This document shows, piece after piece, positions 31,037 through 38,846 of a DNA stretch of 64,000 bases. The position numbers and the translations under genes are program-made. Every line of letters begins with the position of its first letter. The first letter of the stretch is position 1. Source of the stretch: Thalassococcus_A lentus (lineage in GTDB: Bacteria; Pseudomonadota; Alphaproteobacteria; Rhodobacterales; Rhodobacteraceae); the NCBI RefSeq assembly GCF_028023555.1, contig NZ_JAQIOY010000007.1, positions 1 to 64,000 on the forward strand. The letters run 5' to 3'. Under the pieces are notes generated by a model. It worked only from the letters and a program-made list of their open reading frames with translations. It did not search any database and was not told where the DNA came from.

Positions 31037-32584
31037 CTAACCTGGAATATGCCAGCCCCGCCCACGCGGCGTTTCCACGTACTCCGGCCAAGGCAGATCG
31101 ATCGGTGGCTCATAATCGGCCAAGGGCGGGATTGCCCCCATGGCGGCTTTGCGTTGCTCAAATTCTGCCCAAGTCGCCGCGCGGGCCTCGGGATCGGTCA
31201 AAAGGCGGATTGCGGTGCGGGCCAAGGTGCGCGCGGCGCAAACGACGGTTGGATCAATCAGTGCCGGAATCCCCCCCAAGGCATTCATGGCCCATGGCGG
31301 ATACGGCCCGCCACGCAGCGCCGGGCGGGCAATGTAAATTCGGGCGGTCGGCGTGTGCCAGCACATATCGGTATAGTCGTCAGACGTGCTGTTGATTTGT
31401 GACGGCGGTAGATCGCGCCGCAAAATTGCCTCTGCCTCTTTCGGATCGATCAGGCGGTTGCATTCAGCAATCAAAGGATCTTGATCCATGTCCTGCCCAC
31501 AGGCACGGGCCACTTGCGACGCCTGCTTCAGCGCCTCCTCAGACCAAACCGGTGGTCCCACGGCGCTAAGCGCTTCATACGCGATCTCGGCCAAGGCGTG
31601 ATTGGCCAGCCCGGGCCTCGATTTGCAAACCCAGTGTTTTTCAACACGGCAACCCGACATTTGCGCCGCATGATCGGCAAGCCGGTCCAGTTGGGCGGTG
31701 ATCTGTTCCGCCATCTGTAGATCGGGCACCCGGATCATATATTGCAGATCCGCGCGCAAAGCCGGCAAATTGTCGGCCGTTGCCTGCCCGGTTGCGAGGA
31801 TTGCCTCAGACACGGACCAGCCACCACGATGCGGCAGCATGCTGCCCTGCAAACCGCGCGCATTTTGGTACATCAACATCAAGGCATCATTGGCGCCGGG
31901 GGCGCGAATGTCTGAGTGGCTCTGCGGAATAGGCGCGCCATCTGTTGCGCCCCAGTTCTGCGGCGCGTCGCAAACAAAGCGGTAAACAAAGCTGTAGGCT
32001 GCGCCACAATGCGTATCCCAGCGCACGGTGTTGCAAAGCGGAAGCATGTAGAATGGATGGAAAGACAGCATTGCCGCCAACCCATCATAATAGCCTTTGG
32101 CTGCGTGGATCGGCTTCGAACCGCGTACCTTTTCTGCAGGCTCACCGGTGAAACGCAGCCCGCCGGTGATGCCATGCGCTTCCATCGCGGCCTTGGTCGC
32201 CAAAAGCCCGCCCAGACTGCCAATACCGAGCGCTGAATGCGGATCCGTGTGACCCGCTGCCGCGTATCCCAGGCCGTCGCGCGGGGCGCGCTCGGGTCGG
32301 GCCGCCTGACAATTGCTGGGCACGGCATCGTATTCGGCGTACATTCCGACAACAGGGCCATCCCCGTTGGACCATTCCGCACAAAAGGCGGTGGGCATAC
32401 CGCCACTGCCCTGCTCAACGGTGAACCCTTCGGCCCTGAGGCGCTGCACATACCATTCGACCGAGCGATATTCGCGCCATGCTGGTTCTGCGTAGTCGAA
32501 AATCGTTGCACACCATTGAGATAGATCAGCAGCACGAGCCTCTATTTCAGCCTCGGCGGTTTGAATGGCGGTTTGCGCGGTCAT
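31037..32584 (-). CDS. M20-family amidohydrolase, AbgB-like
   Basis: 515 residues, soluble. It belongs to the M20D metallopeptidase/amidohydrolase group resembling AbgB (p-aminobenzoyl-glutamate utilisation subunit B). Visible features are VVGMYAEYDAVPSNCQAA (metal-site aspartate region), YAAAGHTDPHSALGIGSLGG, LRFTGEPAEKVRGSKPIHA, and SFHPFYMLP. NSTSDDYTDMCWHTPTARIY is a further candidate metal-site segment near the C terminus. It probably hydrolyses an N-acyl amino acid or dipeptide-like substrate; the natural one is not evident. No AbgA or AbgT partner is next to it. Confidence 0.86.
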   Translation of the reverse strand: MTAQTAIQTAEAEIEARAADLSQWCATIFDYAEPAWREYRSVEWYVQRLRAEGFTVEQGSGGMPTAFCAEWSNGDGPVVGMYAEYDAVPSNCQAARPERAPRDGLGYAAAGHTDPHSALGIGSLGGLLATKAAMEAHGITGGLRFTGEPAEKVRGSKPIHAAKGYYDGLAAMLSFHPFYMLPLCNTVRWDTHCGAAYSFVYRFVCDAPQNWGATDGAPIPQSHSDIRAPGANDALMLMYQNARGLQGSMLPHRGGWSVSEAILATGQATADNLPALRADLQYMIRVPDLQMAEQITAQLDRLADHAAQMSGCRVEKHWVCKSRPGLANHALAEIAYEALSAVGPPVWSEEALKQASQVARACGQDMDQDPLIAECNRLIDPKEAEAILRRDLPPSQINSTSDDYTDMCWHTPTARIYIARPALRGGPYPPWAMNALGGIPALIDPTVVCAARTLARTAIRLLTDPEARAATWAEFEQRKAAMGAIPPLADYEPPIDLPWPEYVETPRGRGWHIPG

Positions 32585-32688
32585 GGCTGGCTCCTGATTT
32601 TTGACAAACCTAGGAGGTTTTCACGGCGCAGCGCAACACGCACGGCACCTGTCAGGCAGAAGCACGGGTCAGGCGCATCAGAACCCTT

Positions 32689-32766
32689 CGTCTCGCAAAA
32701 TGCGAGACGATCCGTTGGGGGACCAGCCCCCCAAACTCCCCGGAGGTATTTTTGCAAAGAAGAAAG
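32689..32766. repeat. Repeat-rich intergenic element with two hairpins and a roseobacter-type motif
   Basis: CGTCTCGCA (32689-32697) pairs with TGCGAGACG (32701-32709). TTGGGGG (32715-32721) pairs with CCCCCAA (32728-32734). The following CCCCGGAGGTATTTTTGCAA plus AGAAGAAAG (32738-32766) resembles a short sequence I recall recurring between genes in Rhodobacteraceae genomes. It lies in the 208-base gap between yjbQ and the amidohydrolase gene. Confidence 0.6.
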
Positions 32767-32792
32767 ACAACGAAGGCTTGGGACCAAATGGG

Positions 32793-33218
32793 CTAGGCCA
32801 GATGCGCCACGACCGATCTGCTGTGTGGCGCGTTGCGATGTTCAAACAGGTAAATGCCCTGCCATGTGCCAAGAACGAGGTTTTGGTTCGAGACCGGAAT
32901 GGACAGGCTGACGGGCATCATGGCTGCCTTGATATGCGCTGGCATATCGTCAGGACCCTCGTAGGTATGAGTCAGATAATCCATGGATGGGTCGGTCGTC
33001 GGAGGCACGAGCCGGGAAAAGTAGGCCAGAAGATCGGTTTGCACCTCGGGGTCCGCATTTTCCTGGATCAACAAGCTGGCTGAGGTGTGCCGCACGAAGA
33101 GCGTCAGCAATCCGCTGTGCTGTTTACTGCCCTGCACCCAGCGCGAAACATCGCGGGTGAACTCATAAAGCCCCTGTCCCTGTGTCTGGATGGTGAATTG
33201 CGTTTGCACAGCCCTCAT
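32793..33218 (-). CDS. YjbQ family protein (UPF0047)
   Basis: 141 residues, close to the family norm of about 135-140. A small cytoplasmic beta-rich trimeric protein; members show weak thiamine-phosphate synthase activity, but their physiological role is unsettled. Signature segments are GLLTLFVRHTSASLLIQENA, YLTHTYEGPDDMPAHIKAAM and GTWQGIYLFEHRNAPHSR, with the conserved histidines that may bind metal. Its ATG overlaps the stop of the small membrane protein gene by four bases, so the two are coupled. Confidence 0.93.
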   Translation of the reverse strand: MRAVQTQFTIQTQGQGLYEFTRDVSRWVQGSKQHSGLLTLFVRHTSASLLIQENADPEVQTDLLAYFSRLVPPTTDPSMDYLTHTYEGPDDMPAHIKAAMMPVSLSIPVSNQNLVLGTWQGIYLFEHRNAPHSRSVVAHLA

Positions 33219-33490
33219 CCGTCAGTCGGCTTGCGGCCATAGAGCAGCTTGAGCGCCAGCAGGACCCAAGGCACGCCATGGAAAAGGAAGTCAAAAACAT
33301 CAACGATTTTCGTCAGTTCGCCTGCGGCCAGCATCCTGAGCTTTTCCCAGATATGCGGCTCGGGTGTGAAGGGTGCGAGGCCCAGCGTCAGGCACAGCAA
33401 AACCAAAACGGCCAGAGGAATACGCTGCAAAATCCGCCGCCCGGCGTTTGGTCCTGCCTTAGCCAAAAATCCGGGAACCCATCTGGTCAA
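33215..33490 (-). CDS. Small two-helix membrane protein, function unknown
   Basis: Up to 91 residues. Two hydrophobic segments (around IPLAVLVLLCLTLGLAPF and VPWVLLALKLLYG) flank the conserved-looking EPHIWEKLRMLAAGELTKIV. I recall similar short proteins labelled as RND-transporter-like, but no RND domain can be seen and I do not endorse that label. The start is uncertain: only TTG codons are available (33490, 33466, 33430). The one at 33430 is preceded by GGGCGGCGG and avoids overlap with the HlyU-family gene. It ends with a four-base overlap into yjbQ. Confidence 0.7.
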   Translation of the reverse strand: MTRWVPGFLAKAGPNAGRRILQRIPLAVLVLLCLTLGLAPFTPEPHIWEKLRMLAAGELTKIVDVFDFLFHGVPWVLLALKLLYGRKPTDG

Positions 33491-33731
33491 TCATCTGCTT
33501 GGCTTTGAAGACCGCTGCCTCTTCGCATTCCTTGCGGTCGCGGATCAGGTCAGCCCGGATCAGATGATGGGTCTTGGTTTCCCCGTCAATGTCCCGTTCG
33601 ATCCGCGCGGCCAGCCGAAACTGGCCGTCCTCAGCGGCGGGTTCGGGAATGATGCGAAAGCCTTCGTATTCGATAGGCTCCGGCGCTGGCGCGTCTTTGC
33701 CACCGCCGAACAATTTCGAAAATAAGGACAT
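33459..33731 (-). CDS. HlyU-family small protein
   Basis: 90 residues. Matches the PF10115 (HlyU) plan: MSLFSKLFGGGKD at the N terminus, IEYEGFRIIPEP, an acidic beta segment, THHLIRADLIRDRKECEE, and KAKQMIDQMGSRIFG at the C terminus. The family was named for a transcriptional activator, but the well-studied Vibrio HlyU belongs to the ArsR group and is unrelated in sequence, so a regulatory role should not be assumed. It begins nine bases after rpoD on the same strand. Confidence 0.85.
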   Translation of the reverse strand: MSLFSKLFGGGKDAPAPEPIEYEGFRIIPEPAAEDGQFRLAARIERDIDGETKTHHLIRADLIRDRKECEEAAVFKAKQMIDQMGSRIFG

Positions 33732-33740
33732 GTGGCCCTC

Positions 33741-35729
33741 TTACTGATCCAGGAACGACCGCAGTTTTCTGCTCCGCGAGGGATGCTTGAGCTTGCGCAG
33801 GGCCTTGGCTTCGATCTGGCGGATCCGTTCGCGGGTCACGCTGAACTGCTGGCCGACCTCTTCAAGCGTGTGGTCGGTGTTCATACCGATGCCAAAACGC
33901 ATGCGCAATACACGCTCTTCGCGCGGGGTCAGCGACGACAGAACGCGTGTCGTTGTTTCCTTCAGGTTCTCCTGAATGGCGGAATCCAACGGAAGGACCG
34001 CGTTCTTATCCTCGATGAAATCGCCAAGCTGGCTGTCTTCCTCATCGCCGATGGGCGTTTCGAGAGAAATCGGCTCCTTGGCGATCTTCATCACCTTACG
34101 AACCTTTTCCAGCGGCATCTGCAGCTTCTCGGCCAGTTCTTCCGGCGTCGGTTCGCGACCGATTTCGTGCAGCATCTGACGACCGGTGCGAACCAGCTTG
34201 TTGATCGTTTCGATCATGTGCACCGGAATACGGATGGTGCGCGCCTGATCGGCGATCGAGCGGGTGATAGCCTGACGGATCCACCAAGTCGCATAGGTCG
34301 AGAACTTGTAACCGCGGCGGTATTCGAACTTGTCCACGGCCTTCATCAGACCAATGTTGCCTTCCTGGATGAGATCGAGGAACTGCAGACCACGGTTGGT
34401 GTATTTCTTGGCAATCGAGATAACCAGACGCAGGTTCGCCTCGACCATTTCCTTCTTGGCCTGCCGGGCTTCTTTTTCGCCCTTCTGGACCTGACCGACG
34501 ATGCGGCGGAATTCCGAGATATCGAGACCGACATACTGGCCGACCTGCGCCATGTCTGCGCGCAGCTCTTCCACCTTGTCTGTCGAGCGTTCGATGAACA
34601 TCTGCCAGCCACGGCCAGACTTTTCGCTCATCCGCTCCATCCAATTTGGATCAAGCTCGTTGCCGCGATATTCGTCAATGAATTCGCGGCGGTTGATGCG
34701 CGCCTGATCCGCAAGTTTGACCATGGAACTGTCGATAGACATGATCCGGCGGTTGATGCCGTAAAGCTGGTCGATCAACGCTTCGATACGGTTGTTGTGC
34801 AGGTGCAATTCGTTGACCAGCTCGACGATCTCGCCGCGCAGTTTCTGATAGCGCCCTTCGTCGGCAGAACTGAACGAGCCGTCCTCATTCAAAGTCGCGC
34901 TGATCCGGCTGTCCTGCATTTCAGCCAGCTCTTCGTAGTCGCGTGCAATGATGTCCAGCGTTTCAAGCACCTTAGGCTTGAGCGCGGTTTCCATGGCGGC
35001 AAGCGACATGTTCGCCTGTTCGTCATCATCATCGTCGTCATCGGTGGCAATCGGGTTGCCATCGGCGTCCAGTTCGGGGCCGCTGTCTTCCTTGGCCTTG
35101 GGCGCTTCGCCTGCCGCCGCAGGCACGACCGGTTCCTCAACTTCGCCGTCCTCGTCCATTTGGCCGGAGAAGGTGGTTTCGAGGTCAATGACATCACGCA
35201 ACAGGATGTCTTCCGACAGCAATTCCTCACGCCAGATGGTGATCGCCTGGAACGTCAGCGGGCTTTCGCACAGGCCCGCAATCATCGTGTTGCGGCCCGC
35301 TTCGATCCGCTTGGCGATCGCGATTTCGCCCTCGCGGCTCAGCAGTTCGACGCTGCCCATTTCGCGCAGGTACATGCGCACTGGATCATCCGTGCGGTCC
35401 AGTTTTTCCTGCGTGCCCGAGCCAAGTGTGATCTCACCCGGTTTCTTGGTCTCGACCAGATCGGTCGCACCTTTGTTTTCGTCGTCTTCGGCTTCTTCGT
35501 CGTCTTCGGTGACTTGGATGCCCATCTCAGACAGCATCGACATTACGTCTTCGATCTGGTCCGAACTGACCTGATCCGGCGGCAGAACCGCGTTCAGCTG
35601 ATCATAAGTGATGTAGCCACGTTCACGCGCTTCGGCGATCATCTTCTTGACCGCAGCCTGGCTCATATCGAGGCTGATTTCTTCGTCCTGGTCCTGCGAC
35701 TTCGAGTCGTCGGTGTCCTTGGCTGCCAT
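33741..35729 (-). CDS. rpoD: RNA polymerase sigma factor RpoD (sigma-70)
   Basis: 662 residues. Housekeeping sigma factor. Region 1.1 is at the N terminus (about 20-80). An acidic non-conserved insertion includes a run of seven aspartates (around residue 230). Regions 2-4 include EANLRLVISIAKKYTNRGLQ, YATWWIRQAITRSIADQART and the region 4.2 helix-turn-helix TLEEVGQQFSVTRERIRQIE. It is downstream of dnaG (127 bases) on the same strand, the conserved dnaG-rpoD pair. The long reading frame on the opposite strand is a coding shadow. Confidence 0.98.
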   Translation of the reverse strand: MAAKDTDDSKSQDQDEEISLDMSQAAVKKMIAEARERGYITYDQLNAVLPPDQVSSDQIEDVMSMLSEMGIQVTEDDEEAEDDENKGATDLVETKKPGEITLGSGTQEKLDRTDDPVRMYLREMGSVELLSREGEIAIAKRIEAGRNTMIAGLCESPLTFQAITIWREELLSEDILLRDVIDLETTFSGQMDEDGEVEEPVVPAAAGEAPKAKEDSGPELDADGNPIATDDDDDDDEQANMSLAAMETALKPKVLETLDIIARDYEELAEMQDSRISATLNEDGSFSSADEGRYQKLRGEIVELVNELHLHNNRIEALIDQLYGINRRIMSIDSSMVKLADQARINRREFIDEYRGNELDPNWMERMSEKSGRGWQMFIERSTDKVEELRADMAQVGQYVGLDISEFRRIVGQVQKGEKEARQAKKEMVEANLRLVISIAKKYTNRGLQFLDLIQEGNIGLMKAVDKFEYRRGYKFSTYATWWIRQAITRSIADQARTIRIPVHMIETINKLVRTGRQMLHEIGREPTPEELAEKLQMPLEKVRKVMKIAKEPISLETPIGDEEDSQLGDFIEDKNAVLPLDSAIQENLKETTTRVLSSLTPREERVLRMRFGIGMNTDHTLEEVGQQFSVTRERIRQIEAKALRKLKHPSRSRKLRSFLDQ

Positions 35730-35856
35730 GTGGCTCTCCTGATGGGCCCGAGTCGGGCATCATTCGGGTGATTCGGTTAGAACGAATCATTAGCGTGCTC
35801 ACGCGATTCGGCTACCCGTTTACCCTGTTTTCCTTACACATTCCCACGCACTGATG

Positions 35857-37803
35857 TCATTTTCCCGTTTTATTGAAGCGAATCTGCGACAGCAGCGAAT
35901 CAAGGGCGCTGCGTTCGTCTCGATCCATCAGGGCACCATTGGGACCAATTTCAAAATCAGTGTCGTCTTCGTCCTTCATCCGGCCAGCCTGATTGCGGGC
36001 CTGTGCGGCTTGGGCAAGGCGCCATGTCACGGCCTCATCCGCCAATTCCTGCAGGTCTTCTTCTGCTTCGCGTATTTCGTCTTGCCAGCCGCTCTGCGCC
36101 TGAAGTTTCGCCAATTCCTCGGCGACCGTCATGCGCGCGAGTTCTGCATCAGCCTGACGCAGACACGGCACCACCTGCAAATGGCGCGCAGAGAGCAAAG
36201 TTTCAAGGGCTGGGCCTCCGACAGCGGTTTCTGCTTGCGCCCGCATTTCGGTTTCGGCGCCAATTGATGACAAAATGGCATCACGCAGCAAGCCCAACTG
36301 GCGGTCACTGCAGACCATGGCTTCAAGTTGCCCTTCGAATTCTGCAGCGACTTCTGGCGCGCTCAGCACCGCCGCCAGAATGACCGTTTCGCGCATCTGA
36401 ACCTGCGTGGCCTCGCCCGCCGACGCCAGCGCCGAAGCCTTGGTGCCCGCAGTAGGAACAGGTTGCGCTTTCCAATCGCGACGCCGGCCCATACCCGGAC
36501 CGGACCGTGGCTCTCGCTTTGGCCGGAACAGATCCCAGCGCAGCTGTTTGATTTCCTCGCCGTAATGATGGCGCAGACTGGGATCCTGGATTTTACCGAT
36601 CCGCGCGCGCAGGTCTTTGTCCAGCGCGGCCTTGCGTTCAGGACTGTCAAAGACCCGGCCTTCGGTTTCCTGTTTCCACAACAGGCCAACCATGGGCATT
36701 GCCGCATCCAGCACCGATTGGACCGCCCCGGCCCCTTCGGCACGCAGCAGATCATCCGGGTCTTTGCCTTCGGGCATCAAGGCGAACCGCAACCCCTTAC
36801 CGGCCTCAAGCAATGGCAGAGCAAGGTCAATCACCCGATAGGCCGCGCGCAGACCAGCTGTGTCACCATCGAGCGCAATCACAGGTTCCGGCGATACACG
36901 CCACATCATCTGCAACTGCGGCTCAGTGACGGCTGTACCCAAGGGGGCCACAGCAGCGCCAAACCCCGCCTCGCTGAGCGCGATCACGTCCATATAGCCT
37001 TCGGCAACGATCAGCGGCTGTCCTTTTCCGGCCGCCTCTCTGGCCGGCTTGAGGTTGAACAGGTTCCGAGACTTGTCGAACAGCTCGGTTTCCGGGCTGT
37101 TGAGATATTTGGCATTGTCCGAGGGATCCATTGCCCGCCCGCCAAAGGCGATTGCTTTGCCGCGGCCATCACGAATTGGAAACATGATGCGATTGCGAAA
37201 CACATCATAGGGCGCCCGCCCCTTATCCGACTTTTTCACAAGGCCCGCAGCCAGTTGCATGTCCACTGGCACGCCCTTCGCTTCCAAAGCCTCGCGCAGG
37301 CCTTCCCAACCGGGTGGGGCAAAGCCGATCTCCCAGCGTTCGAGCGCGGCCTCGCTCAGCCCGCGTTTTGCCAGATAGGCGCGGGCCTCTGCGCCAGCTG
37401 TCGTCTTGAGCTGAAGGCGGAAAAACTGCACCGCCTGCTCCATAACGTCAGACAGTTGGGTGCGCCTGTCGGCTTTTTCTCGCGCCTGCGGGTCTCGTTC
37501 CGGCATTGGCATTCCGGCCTCGCCGGCCAGAATTTCGATCGCCTCCATAAAGCCGACATTCTCCGTTTCCCGCACAAAGGAAATCGCGTCCCCCTTGGCG
37601 TGACAGCCAAAGCAATAGTAGTACCCTTTGCGGTCATCCACATGAAAAGAGGCGGTTTTTTCGTGATGGAAGGGGCATGGCGCCCAAAGATCACCCTTGC
37701 CCTGATTGGACTTTCGCGAATCCCACATCACCTTGCGCCCGACCACCTGGCCAAGGCTCAATCTGTTGCGCAGTTCATCCAGAAATCCCGGTGGCAGACT
37801 CAT
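35857..37803 (-). CDS. dnaG: DNA primase
   Basis: 648 residues. Makes RNA primers at the replication fork. The N-terminal zinc-binding domain is complete (Cys43, His46, Cys64, Cys67 in APCPFHHEKTASF and YYYCFGCHAKGD). The RNA polymerase core follows with the Toprim motifs VAEGYMDVIALSEAG and ALDGDTAGLRAAY. The C-terminal helicase-binding domain is alpha-helical and charge-rich. It is upstream of rpoD on the same strand. Normal length; nothing missing. Confidence 0.97.
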   Translation of the reverse strand: MSLPPGFLDELRNRLSLGQVVGRKVMWDSRKSNQGKGDLWAPCPFHHEKTASFHVDDRKGYYYCFGCHAKGDAISFVRETENVGFMEAIEILAGEAGMPMPERDPQAREKADRRTQLSDVMEQAVQFFRLQLKTTAGAEARAYLAKRGLSEAALERWEIGFAPPGWEGLREALEAKGVPVDMQLAAGLVKKSDKGRAPYDVFRNRIMFPIRDGRGKAIAFGGRAMDPSDNAKYLNSPETELFDKSRNLFNLKPAREAAGKGQPLIVAEGYMDVIALSEAGFGAAVAPLGTAVTEPQLQMMWRVSPEPVIALDGDTAGLRAAYRVIDLALPLLEAGKGLRFALMPEGKDPDDLLRAEGAGAVQSVLDAAMPMVGLLWKQETEGRVFDSPERKAALDKDLRARIGKIQDPSLRHHYGEEIKQLRWDLFRPKREPRSGPGMGRRRDWKAQPVPTAGTKASALASAGEATQVQMRETVILAAVLSAPEVAAEFEGQLEAMVCSDRQLGLLRDAILSSIGAETEMRAQAETAVGGPALETLLSARHLQVVPCLRQADAELARMTVAEELAKLQAQSGWQDEIREAEEDLQELADEAVTWRLAQAAQARNQAGRMKDEDDTDFEIGPNGALMDRDERSALDSLLSQIRFNKTGK

Positions 37804-37903
37804 GCACTCAATATCGTTGCTTCACGCCCCGATTCCAAGGCCCGTTCGAAACCAATCCAAAGGTCAGCAGAACTTGCGCCTCTGCGCCACAAATGCGCCA
37901 ACG

Positions 37904-37932
37904 CGAAACCCCCGCCAAAGGCGGGGGTTTCG
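37904..37932 (-). terminator. Strong hairpin terminator downstream of the small secreted protein gene
   Basis: CGAAACCCCCGCC (37904-37916) pairs with GGCGGGGGTTTCG (37920-37932), loop AAA: a 13-bp stem able to act from either side. A second smaller hairpin (ACGCGCC, GAAA loop, GGCGCGT, 37942-37959) lies between it and the gene. Located between dnaG and the gene at 37974. Confidence 0.75.
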
Positions 37933-37973
37933 TAGCACGGCACGCGCCGAAAGGCGCGTTCCTTTCAACAGTG

Positions 37974-38276
37974 TCAGAGCGCTTCACACTGCGCTTTGTA
38001 GGCGTCACCAACGGCATCGGTCAGCTGGTCTTCGGGAAGTGTGTAGATGAAATCAGCCAGCATATCGCCAGCTTCGCGGTCCAGGGCGGCACGCAGCATA
38101 CGCCGCGTCTTGCGTTTGGGCTCACCCTCCGCCCGCGCATTCACGGCCTGCATGACCAGTTCAGCCTGTTCGGCACAATCCATAGCTGGCGTGTCCTCGG
38201 CCGCCCCTGCAACAGGCATCAGCGCGATCATTCCAACACTCAAAACAAAACCAAGACGCATCAACAACTCCTTCAT
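37974..38276 (-). CDS. Small secreted protein, function unknown
   Basis: 100 residues. A signal peptide (about 1-25, ending PVAGAA) leads a mature helical, charge-rich domain with two cysteines (in PAMDCAEQAELV and YKAQCEAL) that could pair as a disulfide. There is a run of basic residues (EPKRKTRRMLRAALDREAGD). MRLGFVL at 38261 is an alternative start. It lies 15 bases after the sarcosine oxidase gamma gene on the same strand, so it may be co-transcribed, and is followed by strong hairpins. No family recognised. Confidence 0.75.
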   Translation of the reverse strand: MKELLMRLGFVLSVGMIALMPVAGAAEDTPAMDCAEQAELVMQAVNARAEGEPKRKTRRMLRAALDREAGDMLADFIYTLPEDQLTDAVGDAYKAQCEAL

Positions 38277-38291
38277 GGTCTGGATCGTTAT

Positions 38292-38846
38292 CTAGGGCCG
38301 ACCGGCCCGCGCGGCAACCATGTGCATCGCCTCACCCAATTCATGGCAAAGAGTCGCCGCCATGGACCGGAACACCATGATCTGAAAACGATTTGCCCCG
38401 GTTCGTGTGATCGAAGCTGTCATATGCTGACACAGGGTGCGGGCCGTATGCCCCCGCTTGAACACACCGGCACGCAGATCAATCGGAACCAGACGCGCAA
38501 GGACATCTTCCGCATCAGCCCCCTCCAGACTGACCACCGTCCACGCATCACTTTGATCCGTAAGCGCGGCAGATGCCTTCAAACTGTCAACCGGTTCCGG
38601 CCCCAGCAGAAAGGCCTGTTGCCGACCAGTCCAGAGACAGCGCACGCCTTCTTTTCCTGTACTGCGACCCGGCGCGGGAAAACGCAGCCCATATGCGCTG
38701 TTCAGCGCATCAGACAGCGTTGCGGCTTTGCCTTTGAACGGCGACAACGACGTGATGTTCCCCGGATCGACTTCGGACAGTGTTACCGTTCCGTGCGTCA
38801 CCGGAAGAAGATCACGGCACGGGCTTTGCGCAATCAATTCAGCCAC
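38292..38846 (-). CDS. soxG: Sarcosine oxidase gamma subunit
   Basis: 184 residues from a GTG start at 38846 that overlaps the alpha-subunit stop; the longer TTG-started frame to 38876 is less likely. AAGGGGGA lies upstream of the GTG. Recognisable SoxG segments are SLSPFKGKAATLSDALNSAY, LWTGRQQAFLLG, VSLEGADAEDVLARLVPIDL and the C-terminal FRSMAATLCHELGEAMHMVA. The gamma subunit is a folate-enzyme-like companion of the alpha subunit. It is the last gene of the B-D-A-G operon and is unrelated to sulfur-oxidation SoxG despite the shared symbol. Confidence 0.9.
   Translation of the reverse strand: MAELIAQSPCRDLLPVTHGTVTLSEVDPGNITSLSPFKGKAATLSDALNSAYGLRFPAPGRSTGKEGVRCLWTGRQQAFLLGPEPVDSLKASAALTDQSDAWTVVSLEGADAEDVLARLVPIDLRAGVFKRGHTARTLCQHMTASITRTGANRFQIMVFRSMAATLCHELGEAMHMVAARAGRP

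Noticed and set aside
33732..35771. A 679-codon open frame antisense to rpoD
   Set aside because: Typical coding shadow of a GC-rich gene; the minus strand encodes all sigma-70 regions in order.
36328..37935. Long open frame antisense to dnaG
   Set aside because: Opposite a complete primase with zinc and Toprim motifs; composition is not protein-like.
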